Origin: Liquidambar formosana
Taxonomy: Eukaryota; Streptophyta; Magnoliopsida; Saxifragales; Altingiaceae
Reading direction: 5' to 3'
DNA: 64,000 nucleotides
NCBI GenBank assembly: GCA_039720395.1
Contig: CM077820.1
Location: forward strand, 10,887,338-10,951,337
The notes under the pieces were generated by a model. The model saw nothing but the letters and a program-made list of their open reading frames with translations, did no database searches and was not told the origin of the DNA. Every line of letters begins with the position of its first letter. The first letter of the stretch is position 1. A program made the translations under genes and the position numbers. Of the stretch, positions 33,720 through 45,815 are shown piece by piece.

Positions 33720-34050
33720 CGTGACATAGTTTTTATCTTGTTTGCAGTTGGGAAGATTTCACGGCGTGTTTCCCTTGTCCATTACCCAGAGCCTAATGAA
33801 CTTGAAAAATTGGATTCCAACAATGTGAGACAAATGTATCAGAGATCTGGTGGGAACGTCATTGACAAATTCTTCCCATCATTTTGCAACTTCTTTGCAA
33901 GGTAGTAGATTAAGGAACTCACGATCGGCTAGTGGACGTGCAGCCTCCACACACAGTAGCAGGCCTGGCAATTCTTTGTCTGAAGTTGGGGAGCAATCAA
34001 AGCCTTCAAAGAGAAGACAAGTCCATGAACCCACTGTTGACATGGGCTAG
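31334..34050 (+). pseudogene. Mediator-associated protein 2-like gene, copy 1, frameshifted
   Basis: Predicted exons: 31334-31462 (MNAAVEEGYKPPPEFQEDVK; ELWLIQWP), 31962-32040 (FDGQELSLKLHHDG), 32231-32314 (QEPDATVFLSSASESKI), and from 33748 (VGKISRRVSLVHYPEPNELE). The first three have GT donors and phases that join correctly. These motifs match plant mediator-associated protein 2, a nuclear Mediator-associated protein. In the last exon the frame changes near 33,855: the natural frame runs into TAG at 33903-33905, while the family C-terminus (GTSLTNSSHHFAT, SRLRNSRSASGRAASTHSSR) continues in another frame, itself stopped by TAG at 34048-34050. As read, the protein would be about 149 aa with a lost C-terminus. 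The family name is from memory, not a search. Confidence 0.65.
31838..31900. repeat. CTT/T tract followed by a G19 run in an intron
   Basis: (CTT) repeats, then T-rich sequence, then 19 G (31882-31900), about 60 bp before the acceptor at 31961. The paralogous intron has the same structure with about 22 G at 48954-48975. Confidence 0.85.
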
Positions 34051-34140
34051 TCTACTCAAGATTCAGGACTTGGTTATAGTGGAGTTACTTCTACAGGGTC
34101 TTTCGTGCATTCTCATGAAGGGAAATTGAAGAAGATAAAA

Positions 34141-34705
34141 AGTAGGATTAATTCTCCTCCATTTGAATCCTTGGGACACAACTTAGCCAAACCAAAGTCA
34201 GCGATCTTGGGATTGAAGTTGTTGTCTAGCAAAATATTATGAGGTTTGATGTCAAAAGGGAGGAGTCGCTGGTCACACACTTGGTGTAGATACTCAATTC
34301 CTTTGGCTATGCCTACAGCAATATCTTGGAGCTTCTCCCAACCACGAAAACAATTCTTATCATCTGCTGAAAATATGAATTTCTCTAGCGACTCATTTGG
34401 TAAGAGCTCATAACCAAGAGCTCACTGGAATCCATATGCACAAAAACCCACCAAGCCAACCACATTGACATGATGAATTGTACTCATTGTTCCCACTTTG
34501 TTGATGTACTCTTCCCCATTTCCCTTGAAATTGTTTAGCATCTCTACAGCAACAAGTGTCAATGGAAAGCTTCCCTTTGAACATAGTTCCATAACCTCAT
34601 TGACCCAATTTTTCCTTAAATTGATTTGTAATTCTCTTAATATCAGCATAAGAATATCTAGTGGGCTTGAGAGCTCTGTAATCCTCCAAAAATGGATATA
34701 ATGTT
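34141..34705 (-). pseudogene. Decayed LRK10-like receptor kinase fragment
   Basis: Read on the minus strand, pieces in several frames give a kinase N-lobe to catalytic loop: PTRYSYADIKRITNQFKEKL, then VAVEMLNNFKGNGEE, TIHHVNVVGLVGFCAYGF, ESLEKFIFSADDKNCFRGWE, IAKGIEYLH, FDIKPHNILLDNNFNPKI and ADFGLAK. This order and wording are typical of LRK10L/PR5K-type kinases. A TGA replaces a glycine of the glycine-rich loop, and frame changes occur before VAVEML and after GFCAYGFQ. The extracellular and C-terminal parts are absent. It abuts the 3' end of the mediator-associated-like pseudogene. Confidence 0.75.
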
Positions 34706-35924
34706 AAGAGCCCTTAATCTCTGCCTAGTTCCTAATAAGTGATTATGTAAGAGTCAGTGGACAATATAGCCTGCAATCTCTAGCCTTCTTGTTCTTGTAT
34801 CTGCATGTAAAGGATAACAAAATATATTAGAAGCTTTTCATGCTTGGTTTTTTTACTCTAATTTGAAATGAAATAATCAGAAACCCAGACTACATTCAAA
34901 AACAACATTTGAGGAATGCAAAGGTAAATCACGGTGCTGAGTACATGGCTTGGTTCAATGAATCAATACATGCATGCTTGCTTGATAGGTGCGTAGAAGA
35001 CCTCGGTAAAGCAAGATGGTGCGTCTAATGAATACAATACCTTCAGCTGATTTGCCGAAACATTTGGTTTCAGGTTCGGTTTCGGGTTCTGTGCTATTAT
35101 ATAAAAGGGTTCATGTACCTTTCCGAATTTAATTCTTAAAACCAAAACAACTTCCTCAAAAGCTTTTGAGGTTGCCCACTTTGTTTGCTAAAGGAAAAAG
35201 CTTACATTACAGTATGTCATTGTTAAAAATAATGACAGTCAAATCATGACCACTTAGGTAAGAAAAAGTAGATATTCTCCAAACCTTAAAAAAAATAAAT
35301 AAATAAAAAATAAAATTATGGTCATGTTTGGCTGTCATGCTAGAAGGGTCTTTTGGTTGAATAAGATCATATGTTTTGTTTCAAAATAAATTTTGACATT
35401 TCGTTATAAAGGTTTGATATATCACTCTGGTTAAACTGTCTAGAACCAGATTAAACAGTGTATTCCAATCTAGATCATGGCCAAGCGTGAATTATAGCTG
35501 CAACAGGATCATAATGTCAAATCCAAACCCAAAATTTACACTGAACACTTGAATGGTTCCAACCCGGGTCCATACCCAAATGGAACCCTAAGAAAATGGG
35601 AGAGCGTTTAGGACTTTAGGGTATCAAAACTTGGGTACATATATGGCCTAGACCCAAGGGATGGCCATTGGTTGCGGTGCTAGCGCTACCTTGATCATTT
35701 TTTTGATTTGTTTCACACAAAATCTTGGTCCAAGGGTTTGAGCACACGTCAAGTTTGGCTAAGTGACCATAGAATTCCACCCCGTCAGCTGCAAGAAATT
35801 AATGATCAGCATCCATTAATTGATGGGTTTGGTGCATTAATTTGATTTTTCTGATAGAAGTTTTAGAAAAAAAATGCATCATGCGAACCAAATGATTGAG
35901 GCTCATCCGATTAACCTAATTTTT
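34706..35924. other. No gene; part of the receptor-upstream repeat family
   Basis: No coding sequence seen. Bases 35,650-35,880 match 58,080-58,310 (shared GATGGCCATTGGTTGC, AAGTTTGGCTAAGTGACCATA, AATTTGATTTTTCTGATAGAA), the distal part of the module found upstream of the receptor gene. Confidence 0.45.
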
Positions 35925-36365
35925 TCGCAAAACTGTTACAATTTAAAAACCCATCTAAATGTGATTCTATTTCTGTATTTTGCCACCCACTAGTCCCAAC
36001 TTGTAACCCGCTATATAATTTGATTTCATTTGGGGAAGTTTCCTCCCCCGCACCTTGACTGGCCTCATAAAGTCTCTGCCCACTTCTCACGGCTAAATCT
36101 AGCTTTAATATCAAAATCATGACTAATGAGACATCAACTATTGTAATGAATTGATAGCCTTTTTCCTTTCATAGAGTCTGCGTTGTTATTTTGACTACGA
36201 TTCTTCCTTGAAGTGATAAAAATTAATTAATCCACCATCCCCGATATCAAAACTGGAAAAAGAAAGGAAAACAAATCATCATTCTCCTTGACACAATTGC
36301 ATAATTTTTGGAAAACCATAAAATTCTCGTGTTTGCTTTTAAGAACTAGTCGTTGTTGAAAGATG
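35925..36365 (+). pseudogene. Orphan receptor-gene promoter and leader, ending at an ATG
   Basis: Matches 22,595-23,079 through the 5' leader (GCATAATTTTTGGAAAACCATAA compared with the receptor gene's GCATAGTCTCTGGAAAAGCATAA; TCGTTGTTGAAAGATGG compared with GCAGTTGTTGAAAAAAATGG). The similarity stops at the start codon; no receptor coding sequence follows. This is the remains of a deleted paralogue. Confidence 0.6.
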
Positions 36366-36600
36366 GCATTTACCATTTTTGTTTCATTTTTACAGAAATT
36401 TTTATGAAAAACGATCTAAAAGTCCACTTAAATGACAGATTTTGGGAAAAAAATTTTCTACAAAGTTGTTTAAAATATGTTTTCTAATGAACCACATGGT
36501 CAATTTTTTGTGAAAACTTCTAATATTTTTCATAAAACCTTGAAATGTTTAAAATAAGTTAGGGTGCTTAGGAAATTTTGTAGTGGCAATAGCTACTCCC
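36366..36600. mobile_element. Truncated copy of the MITE at 62.94 kb
   Basis: Shares TTCTACAAAGTTGTT, GTTTTCTAATGAAC, TTTTTCATAAAACCT and the right end TGGCAATAGCTAC with 62,939-63,348. The left end is missing and the element abuts the orphan ATG. Confidence 0.55.
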
Positions 36601-36879
36601 TTTTGTTACCCATTGTGTCCCATCCAGCCAAAAAAAAAAATGAAGAAGGCAAATTAATTCATTAATCAGAATCGTTCAGTGACGATCATGGCTGAACATG
36701 AATAATAGTGCAACGGGATAACATTGTCGATCAAATCCAACCCAAATACCCAATATTTACACTAAGCACTTTGTATGGCCAAGCATGAAATATCACTTGT
36801 ATTGCCATATCCGACAAGTTCATGTCATTGATGTGCTATTTCAGACACATTTATTGACTAATCAACTTCATAAAATGCA

Positions 36880-37300
36880 ATGCCCCACTCCTCACGGGTA
36901 AACGATAGGCTATAGGATTCAATATGACTATACTTGGTGGTTGGTCCTGGAGGATTGCCATCATATAACAATGTTTTAGCAAAACTTTGAGGCTTTGATA
37001 GGAGAGAAAAAGTAAAAGGGATAGACTAGTCTTTGTACCACTAGTAAATATTGCAGGACTATGTGTCCAATTTATTTAGGCATAAAAAATACACCAAGTA
37101 TATATTCTTAATCTTAATTTTCTGATTAAAATTTTTATTGCAGCAATCCACCTTTAGGTCACATGCATGCTTTAATTAATATCTCATTAGCACAAACGCA
37201 GAGAGTACAATACACTGAATATTCACATAAATCTGTCAAAGCATGGTAAATTGAGATTTTAGGGAACGCACATTGGTTGCTGTGCTATTGCTACATATCA
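36880..37300. repeat. Copy of the receptor-cluster intergenic module
   Basis: Contains the order CTCACGGGTAAACGATAGG, TTGAGGCTTTGATAGGAGAG, ACTATGTGTCCAATTTATTT and TACACCAAGTAT. The same order recurs at 10.3, 53.2, 57.4, 57.7, 60.2 and 63.9 kb. Confidence 0.55.
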
Positions 37301-38260
37301 TATGTTGCATTCAAGTGAATGAATGAATAAATTGGAAAGGGTTTTTAATTACAGTGGTTATGGCTTTATGAAATGAGAATTGGCCTTAGACCTTAAACTT
37401 GTTTTGGTGGGAGTTGATTATAATTTGAAAATAAAGTATTATATATATTATATTAAATTGTTCTAGCTTTAATTCTTCGAAACTTTGGTGTACAATTACA
37501 AAAATATTTCTTATGGGTGATGGCTCATCCTTCTCTTTTTCCAGGTTCTACAAGGGACATGGCGCCCTCCAAGTGATGCTGATGATGGCTTCTTGAGATA
37601 CTTGTTAATGTGATGAATGTTGTTAGTGTGTTAAAACTATTGATGATTTTATGAGAGGCATATTATGTTAGATATGGTTCTCATGTTGGGTTTTGGATTA
37701 TATTAAACTCCTTATTTTGGGCATGTAATATTGAACAGAAATGTAATTTGTATTTGAGATTATGGATGTAGTAGGCAAATATGAATGTTTGTATGTATTG
37801 TAACCATGTGGAACATGATCCCAGTTATGGTACCCTTGTATTGGAACCACTTTGGACTATGCTAAACTCTTTATGGATTTTTTTTTTCATTAATTTTTTT
37901 TCTTGTGTTGGGGATGGCTGAGGAAGCTGGTGCATGAATATGGAATTCAACGAAAAATTGAAATTTGCGAGAAATGGTTGGAGGTGGTGTGCTTTGGTAG
38001 GGTTGGGGATGCTGTAGTGAGCCTGGGATGGTTGGAAATGGTGAGGACTGAGGACCGGTTGGGGATGCTTAGGGATGGTGAGTACTTGCTTGAAGGGTAT
38101 TTAATGCAACTGGTTATGGGAGAAAAAAAGGGTATTATAGGGAAGGACCAGTGGATCAAAAGGCTCACAGTTAAAAGACAAAGCGAAAAGCATTGGTTTG
38201 AGCAGGCAAAAGCTCAAATTGGCCCTCATTTGGGCATTGTTGGCTGGGTTATGTAATTAT
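37300..38260. repeat. Dispersed repeat, module A plus the region like 165-450
   Basis: 37,310-37,885 matches module A at 28.6-29.15 kb; 37,905-38,220 matches 165-450. The 117-codon ORF at 37903-38256 is repeat sequence; the related copy is not open, so I do not call a gene. Confidence 0.6.
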
Positions 38261-39826
38261 AAGATATTTACCGATCAATGATATTAAAACACTCCGTATG
38301 TGTTATGTCAATGATACATTTAGCCTACGTTCTTGCCACCAAGGCAAGATCTACATGTCTTTCCGTATGTATTATTTAAGAAAGGTTAGTAAGTCAATGA
38401 TACATTCACTGGAAGGCAGAGTATGTTATAGCATTGTACAAGAATGATTTGGAAAAGAGGTAACACCCGGTATGCCTTAATCTGAAATCAAGATCACAGA
38501 AACCACAGGAAATGATTAGAGGGGCAATTACCAATATCGAGATACATCATATAGTTCATCTAGCCAAACAATTAACTTGTAGAATTTCTTAAAAGGAACC
38601 ACTGGAGTTGAGGCAGCTGATCTTACAGTTTGATTATCATTGTTTTAGCAATGACAGTCTGTCATGCTAACACGGTCATTTGGTTTTTAAACATTTTTAA
38701 TATTAGCACGTGGCAACATCTAAGGATAATTACCGTTTCAAGTCTCTTGAACAATGCATTTTGCAACGGTTGCTGGCACCATTTGTAGTTTGCATTTCTT
38801 TCAAATCATTACACGTGTTTATCAATACAGTGGGTAACTATTGACGATTAAGATTGGAGGAGGCTTTCAAACAAGCAATCCAAGGGGTTCCCAAAACTAC
38901 AACCAGTAAGAAGCTTGTGGACAATAAGTTCAAGAACACCGATTACAGGAATGCATCTAACACTAAGCTTTGATTTTTAACTTTTTATTGCGGGTACTAT
39001 AAAGCCTTAGAGATGCATTGGTAATTTGTATTTATAAATCTTTTTTAAAAAAAAAAATTATTTTTTAAATCGTTAGCTATCATTTGTGATTGCAGATTTG
39101 GGTATTTTACCAAAGAGATTAGGTTGGTTAGTTTATTATTATTATTTTTTTTTTAGGCGAGGCTATACGAAACATCCTTCGTACAGCACCCCATGTAACA
39201 TCCAACCCACATACATAGCATTTCCTTTTTTTTTTTTTTTTTGCCAAAAAATAGGAGACGAACACACACATCTACACATGCACCCACACAAAGTAGAAAC
39301 CATGACCTTTGTAATCCCCACATTCTTATTGAGATAGGATATGCCACTAAACCTTAGGGCCATCGATTTTTTATCATATTTAAAAACATTGAATATAAAG
39401 TGTTTTCTTTGGTAAGAATTTCATTATTCTTAATTTACTATGTTTATAATTTGAACTTTTTGTAGCAGGCACTATAAAGCCTTAGAGATGCAAACGTAAT
39501 TTGTATGTATAAATATATATATATATTTTTTTATTTTTATTAAAATTTTAATTATCTTTTGTGATTGGTAGATTTTACCAAATTAAGATACAAGGTTGGT
39601 AAGTTTATCGTATTTAAAAACATTGCATTAAAGTGTTTTCTTTGATAAGAATTGGAGTACTCTTAATTTTTTATATTTATAATTAATTTTTAATTTAAAT
39701 TTTAAAATAGTGGTCACTTCGTATAAGTATTCTTATATCATTATTTTTAATGATATAGTATAGCTATAAAAGTCTATAAAAGTCTATATTAATTTTCCCG
39801 TGCAATTCACCACTAGTATAGCTATA
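38261..39826. other. No gene; diverged direct repeats
   Basis: CACTATAAAGCCTTAGAGATGCA-like sequence occurs near 38,995 and 39,468; AACATTGNATNAAAGTGTTTTCTTTG-like sequence near 39,385 and 39,617. They suggest an old tandem duplication of roughly 0.2-0.5 kb. Confidence 0.45.
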
Positions 39827-40490
39827 TCTATATTACCTATAAAAGTCTATATTTCAAAAAAAATTATGATTGACTATCGTGTCTTTATTTTAAATATTAA
39901 ATACTTATTTGCCTCTCATATTTAAACAATTAATAATGTTTATTTTTCAATAAAAAAAGAAGAAATAAAATAAAATAAAAAAAGATAATGACGTCTACTT
40001 CATGATTCTATACAGCTTTCATTACTATGCATGTATCCTAACCAATTTAATAGTCCTACCATAACTCTAGCCATAGAAAGAAGTTTGACATATTGTGTTA
40101 AGTATCTATTCTAATAACCTAAATGTAATACATATTAAGAAAATTATATATTTACATATCTCAATCTTAAATGGAATTTATATTTTCAACAAAAAATAAC
40201 AAATAATTATAGGGTTAGATCCATAGACTTAATTTTTGCACTTCATTTTTAAGCTATTGGATTCACAAAATCCAACGGTACTCTAGAAAGTTGATATGGC
40301 CAAACTTCACTCACCATTTTGACAAATCAATTGAAGTGCAAAAATGAAGTGCTTTATATGAGTCCATGCATCCTAACCCATAATTATATTTTCATATTAT
40401 ATATATCTGAGAATTTATGAATTTTCATATATCTTTTACTCAGTATTATTTAAATATTATTCACGTGCAATGCACGTGTATCATACCTAG
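39827..40490 (+). mobile_element. Non-autonomous Helitron candidate (664 bp)
   Basis: Starts TCTATATTACCTATAAAAG after an A and ends CCTAG before a T, fitting insertion between A and T. A near-perfect hairpin CACGTGCA-A-TGCACGTG (40462-40478) lies 8 bases before the terminal CTAG (40487-40490). TC start, hairpin and CTRR end are the Helitron hallmarks. No Rep/helicase coding sequence. A second degenerate Helitron-like end (CCCGTGCAATTCAC...CTAGT) occurs near 39,797-39,815. Confidence 0.65.
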
Positions 40491-41219
40491 TATATATAAT
40501 TTAATAACTATCGTTATATGGCTTTTTTTTAGACGGTCACATCACGTCTTAACCTCTAAGAATAAGTGTTTTACATTGAGGAAATGACTACTGTTCAAGA
40601 CTACTTCAAGGTGACTATATTTCTTTTTGAAATAAAGGTATGTCTTTTCCTTTTTTATAGCTAGAGTAAGAAGGCCTTTTTATCCAATCGATTCTTTTTT
40701 TTCTTGATTTTCTCTTTCTATTATCTATAAGATTTTTGTTACATTAAAAAAAAATTCTAAAAAATTTTCACCTCAGCGTTGCAATAATTAAAATGGGTAA
40801 GTTTTCATATCCTATATACTGATTTCCATGATACGTTTTTTGTTAGGGGAAATTATTTCTATATTTTATTTCTAAATTGCAAGGGAAAGAAAAAAGAAGG
40901 GAAAAAAAAATATAAATAAAAAAAAATAAAAAGTTTTCTTCTGTTTGGTTATCTAGGAAAAATAAGAAGAAAGAAAAATAAGAGAATTCATGTAAAAATA
41001 CAATACTATTTAAGTGAAAAATTCATAACAAATAATTCAACATGATATATAGCTCAACTCCAATCGACCAAGCCGTTTTTGATTAGCTAAAAGTCTAACA
41101 CTATTGAAGCTTATCTTAAAATAAAAAATTAAAATTATGAAAATTACTTTTAAAGGGATAATTTTGAGCACAACATTTACCCAAAATATTAATGTTACTC
41201 AAAAATAAAAATAAGTAAA

Positions 41220-42586
41220 GGGTAAAATGCAAAAAACCCCCTCCTATTATTATCCATTTTGCAGGTTACCCCTCTCTAATAAGAAACTCACCAAAAAACC
41301 CCTTATATTAGTCCAGGGGGCTACGCCGTTAACAGAATAAGTAAAAGTCAATTTTACCCTTGATTTTTTTTGTATGAAACACTGCGTTTTTGTATGAGGC
41401 ATATGCCTGCTCCTCGGGTCACCGGACACACACCTCTCTCTCTCTACGTGTTTGCCATGGCCGGCGATGCATCTATCCCTCTGTCACTGTGGCCGGCGAT
41501 ATTACGTGGCAACTATGGTCGGCGGCGCTACGACCAAAACCCACGCATCTGGTTCAGATCAAGGAGGAGTCACCATCTAGATTGCACATGCATCTGGTTC
41601 AGATCTACAATTCAAACCCCAACCACAACCCAAATATAGCTATGGAGATTAGCCACTTTGAACCCCACCACAAATCTGGCTATGGAGCTTCAAAACTCCA
41701 AGAAAGCAACGATCTGAAGGGTCCTGGGTTTGCAACGACTCTGTGTGAATTTTGCAGCGATTGTGCGCGGGGGCTTACAGCGGTATTGGATGCGCGGCGT
41801 CTACCCTTATTGGAGATGACCACTGGTTTTTCTTTTTTGTTTTGTTTTTTTGTAAAATCAATTTGGGGTTCTTGAGCTTAAAGAAAGAAAAAATGAAAAA
41901 TTTGGGGTGGGGGAAGCCATGGATGCCGGCTAAAGAAAGAAAAAATAAAAGAAATGGGGGGGTGGGCAGCCATGGATGGCGGTTAAAGAAAGCAAAAAAA
42001 ATGGGGTGTAGCCATGGATGCCTTTGGGGTTCTTGAGCTTAAAGAAGGAAAAAATAAAAAATTAGGGGGTGAAATTGGGGGGTGGGGGCAGCCATGGATT
42101 CTGGCTAAAGAAAGAAAAAAATAAAAAAAATGGAGGGTGAGCCATGGATGCCGGCGTCTATGCGGAGGTATCCGTTCTTCTTCTTCTTTGCTTGTTTGTT
42201 TTTTTTTTTTTTGTTTTTTTGGTAAAATCAAGAGCCACTCCTTCATTTCACTGCATTTTTTCTTTGGGGAGGGCCTTGATTATTATTTGAAGAACGTACA
42301 TAACTTACCGGTGGTAAAGTTAGCCGGCAACAAAAGTGATGGAAGGTGTAGAGGAAGAGAGAAAAATCAATATAAAGGTGGGGGCATTTTTGTCATAAAA
42401 ATATAATAATTAGTGTCACGTACCAATCACGTGTGGTTTCCCGTTAGTTTTCTAACGTTAATTGGACGGTAGGGGGCACTTTGCCAACCCTAGTCAATAT
42501 GAGGGGTATTTTAATAGGTTTTTTATTAGAGGGGGATAACCTGCAAAATGGGTAATAATAGGAGGGGGGTTTTTTGCATTTTACCC
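41220..42586. mobile_element. MULE 1 (Mutator-like, 1367 bp)
   Basis: Long terminal inverted repeats start GGGTAAAATGCAAAAAACCC on both ends and continue for about 90 bp (CCTATTATTA, CATTTTGCAGGTTA). Nine-base flanks are ATAAGTAAA (41211-41219) and ATAAATAAA (42587-42595), a target duplication with one mismatch. No transposase. The GC-richer interior (CGGCGATGC, GGCCGGCGAT) may be captured gene sequence, as in Pack-MULEs, but I recognise no protein in the 161-codon ORF at 41390-41875. Confidence 0.85.
41865..42165. repeat. Internal tandem repeat of MULE 1
   Basis: About five imperfect units of TAAAGAAAGAAAAAATAAAA, G-rich spacer, and GCAGCCATGGATGCCGGC; TTTGGGGTTCTTGAGCTTAA occurs twice (near 41,862 and 42,022). 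Short ORFs in it are products of the repeat. Confidence 0.75.
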
Positions 42587-43413
42587 ATAAATAAATGAAC
42601 ACACAATGGAAAGTGAAAAAATGGATTAAAAAAATGGAGTAGAAGATAAAGTTTTGAAGCCTTGGCTGACAAAGACAGTGCCCACCCATCGAAGGTTATT
42701 CATTCATTCTTTTGCAAGACACCTCTTTAGGTGAAGAACCCCACCCATCTCTCTATCACCCTCTGCAACAAAATTCATACCCAACTTTTGCATTTCTCCT
42801 CTCTCTCAAGTTTATATCGGTGATGAAACCCACCCCGAAAATCAGATGCTGGAGTAGTAGTGTGTGTGGGTGTGAATAACCTGGATTGAAAAACATAAAA
42901 CTTATCATTACAGTGTGTTAACTGTCAAACAGTTGAGAGTTGAGACACAGGTTCATGATCAATTAAATTGTGTATTGATCCCAGAAATCTTGTTAATATG
43001 CAATACCGTATTGAATTTTAATGATAATAAGAGAGATCATCGTCAACTCAAGCGGTGAACACGATGATGAGCAACGAGCGTTCCATAGTAGCATGGATTT
43101 CAGTTCACAATGCATATGCCACCAGATTTGAGATTATGAGTGCTCAGTCATCGATTTGAGTTTAAGGACGGTGAACGGCGGTCATATGTCGTTGACGATG
43201 ATAGCTGATTGGTGGTTTAATGGAGGTCCGTGGTTTATTGTAAGCGGTCGCACCTAGAAGGGTGGAAGGTGAGGAAGTGGGGGATTTGTTCGTGAGAGTC
43301 GAGGGGTTGAGCTAGATAAAAATTTCTCCCATATTTTCCATACTTTCCTAATGTTTTTAAACGGAGAATAAAATTTAGGATTTTCACCCGAATTTTCCCT
43401 AAATTTTTTTTTT
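42587..43413. other. No gene; body of the Harbinger-like element
   Basis: Parts around 43,060-43,330 resemble 56,040-56,280 of the complete relative (GGTCGC, CATATGTTG/CATATGTCG). No transposase recognised. Confidence 0.4.
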
Positions 43414-44910
43414 GTGCAAACTACATATTAGTGTCACTAATTATATTCCAAATTTCAATGTGATGTACGAATTTTTAATATGCACAATTTAATGTACTAA
43501 CTTTGCATATACATTTCAATATGGGAAAGCACTGAACGGACGTTAAGTTTCTTCACGTGCACTCAAGTGGTAGCTAGCTGGCGCTGACATGGCATCCCCG
43601 TGGCCATTTAACCATCGCTGTGAACCTCCACACCGTTTGCATCATCACCATTTGCATCAACCCTTACTTCCTGAATCCATCACATCTTAGATCCATCACA
43701 CCACCAGTGTGCAAGCATCACCGCTATCACGCTAGCATTGTTGAAACCCTCTGCCACTATTGACAAACTCCGCCATCGAGAGACTCCACCGGCGAGCAGC
43801 ATTGCAGGTGAAACCCTCTACCATAGTCCTTGCCAAGTGCACCAACACTCCTATCGAATCACTATTAGATCGCTGGCGAGATCCAGCCGTCAATCTCACC
43901 ACTGATCGAACCCCACGAAGTCCCCATTTGTCATTGGAACCTCTGTTGCACCTTCGCCATCGAGACTCCCTTTTCCGCCACTGCTCGAACACCACAGTCG
44001 ACGAGACCCAACGTCAATCGCTGAAACCCTCCGACGAGACCCATCGTTGAAACCCTCCAACGCCTTCCAATCACTGACAGATGATTCGACAACTTCTACA
44101 ACACCATCTCCGACATCGGCAAAGCAACAACGATCTTTTCTTTGATTTGTTTTCCTCTGTTTTTTTTTTTTTTTTTTTTTCCTTTTTTTCCTTCCCTCTC
44201 CTACCTTCCCATCTCATTCTCTCCTCCTTCCTTCCTGTGGTGAGAACTATAGCAACGAGGGGCAAATGTTCCCATATCTGCACGTGAGGGGATAGGGCTA
44301 AGATAGAGAAAGAGGTGGCTGTCGTTGAGGTCTCGCCGCCGTGCTCTGTTCCAATGTTTGATTAAAGTTTTAAATTTAAAAAGAAAAAAAAATGAAAAAA
44401 AGGTTGGCTGGAAAAAATGGAGTTAGCCGAAGTATAGAATCTATGGGTTAACCGGAGTGGGGACTTGGCCGGAGTGACTATTGTCGAGGTCTCTCTCTCT
44501 CTCTCTCCGTTTCTCTCCATTTTTTTTTTCTTTTTCTCCTTCTGTTCTGTAAATTTTCCTCTTCAAAATTTACACAAGCAACAAAAAAAAAAAAATGAGG
44601 AAGAAGTAGAAGCAGAAGGAGAAGATTGTGCTTTTGTTAAACCACTTCCTTGTCCATCTGAAATGATCGGCGGTGGAGAGGGAAGGATGTATACCGGAGA
44701 AAGATGGAGGATCCATGGCAATAGAAAGAGAGAGGGCCAGCTGGGATGCCACGTCAGTGCCTGCTAGCCAACACGTGAGTGCACGTGAGCTTTTCCGTTA
44801 GGAACCAAATGTCCGTTTAGTGTTTTCCCACATTGAAACGCATATGCAAAGTTAGTGCACTAAATTGTGCAAATTAAAAGGTTGTACACCACATTGAAAT
44901 TTGGGGTATA

Positions 44911-45815
44911 CTTTTCTTTGGCATGATCATTGGCATCCACTTGGACCTTTATTTCCTGTCAAGCACATTATTGGAAATGGAGAGTCTACTTTTCTTTGGC
45001 ATGATCATTGGCATCCACTTGGACCTTTATTTCCTAGATTCGGGTCCCGTGTTCTTATTGATGCAGCAATTCCTTCCAACGCCAAGGTTAGCTCCATCAT
45101 TTGTTCTAATTCTTGGAACTGGCCATCTTCTCTTACTGAGGAACTTCTGGATCTCCAATCAGCTATCCCTGCAAATTTCTGCCCTCATCATGATAGAGCT
45201 GATCGCATCATTTGGACTCCAAATGCCTCTGGTACTTTTTCTACTACTTCGGCTTGGGAAGCTATTAGGCAGAGAGCTTCTTCACAAGAGTGGCATAAAA
45301 TTATTTGGTTCTCAAAGGCTATACACAAGCATGCTTTCATTACTTGGCTAACTACCCTTGGCAGGCTCTCTACCTTGGATAAACTTAGTGCATGGGGAAT
45401 CACTTCTAACACCACGTGTGTGCTGTGTGGTTGTGGCTTGGAGAGTCGTGATCATATTTTTTTCTCTTGCCGGACCACATCTATTATATAGGGCAAAATT
45501 CTTTCTCTTTGTTGCATCTACCGCACGCCTCGGACTTGGGCTAATGAGTACTTATGGGCTGTTCATTCGCTTAAGGGCAAATCTTTTTGCACTATCATCA
45601 AAAAGCTTGCTTGGGCTGCCACCATCTACAATATATGGCGTGAAAGAAATGCTCGTCTCCACGAGAATAATTTTAGTTCTTCCCCCCAAGTCATTAAAAA
45701 TATTGTGGATGATGTTAGATTTAGAGCTGCTAGTTTTAGAGATATCAAGGATAATGATAGACATAGGCAGTATTGCACCAATTGGGGCATCACGTTTGAT
45801 ATTCTTAAAGTGTAA
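44911..45815 (+). pseudogene. LINE ORF2 C-terminus with zinc-binding RT domain
   Basis: One frame to TAA at 45813-45815, broken by TAG at 45489-45491. It contains FLWHDHWHPLGPL (twice), WTPNASGTFSTTSAWEAIRQ, KHAFITWLTTLGRLSTLDKL and the Cys/His cluster CVLCGCGLESRDHIFFSC, typical of the zf-RVT domain that follows RT in plant LINEs. After the stop come WANEYLW and IYNIWRERNARLHEN, also usual at the end of these proteins. RT and endonuclease are missing through 5' truncation, so it has no activity. Confidence 0.9.

Noticed and set aside
37903..38256. 117-codon ORF
   Set aside because: Repeat sequence; the related region at 165-450 is rearranged and not open.
43760..44050. 96-codon ORF in MULE 2
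   Set aside because: GC-rich open frames occur on both strands here; no protein recognised, so only noted as possible captured sequence.
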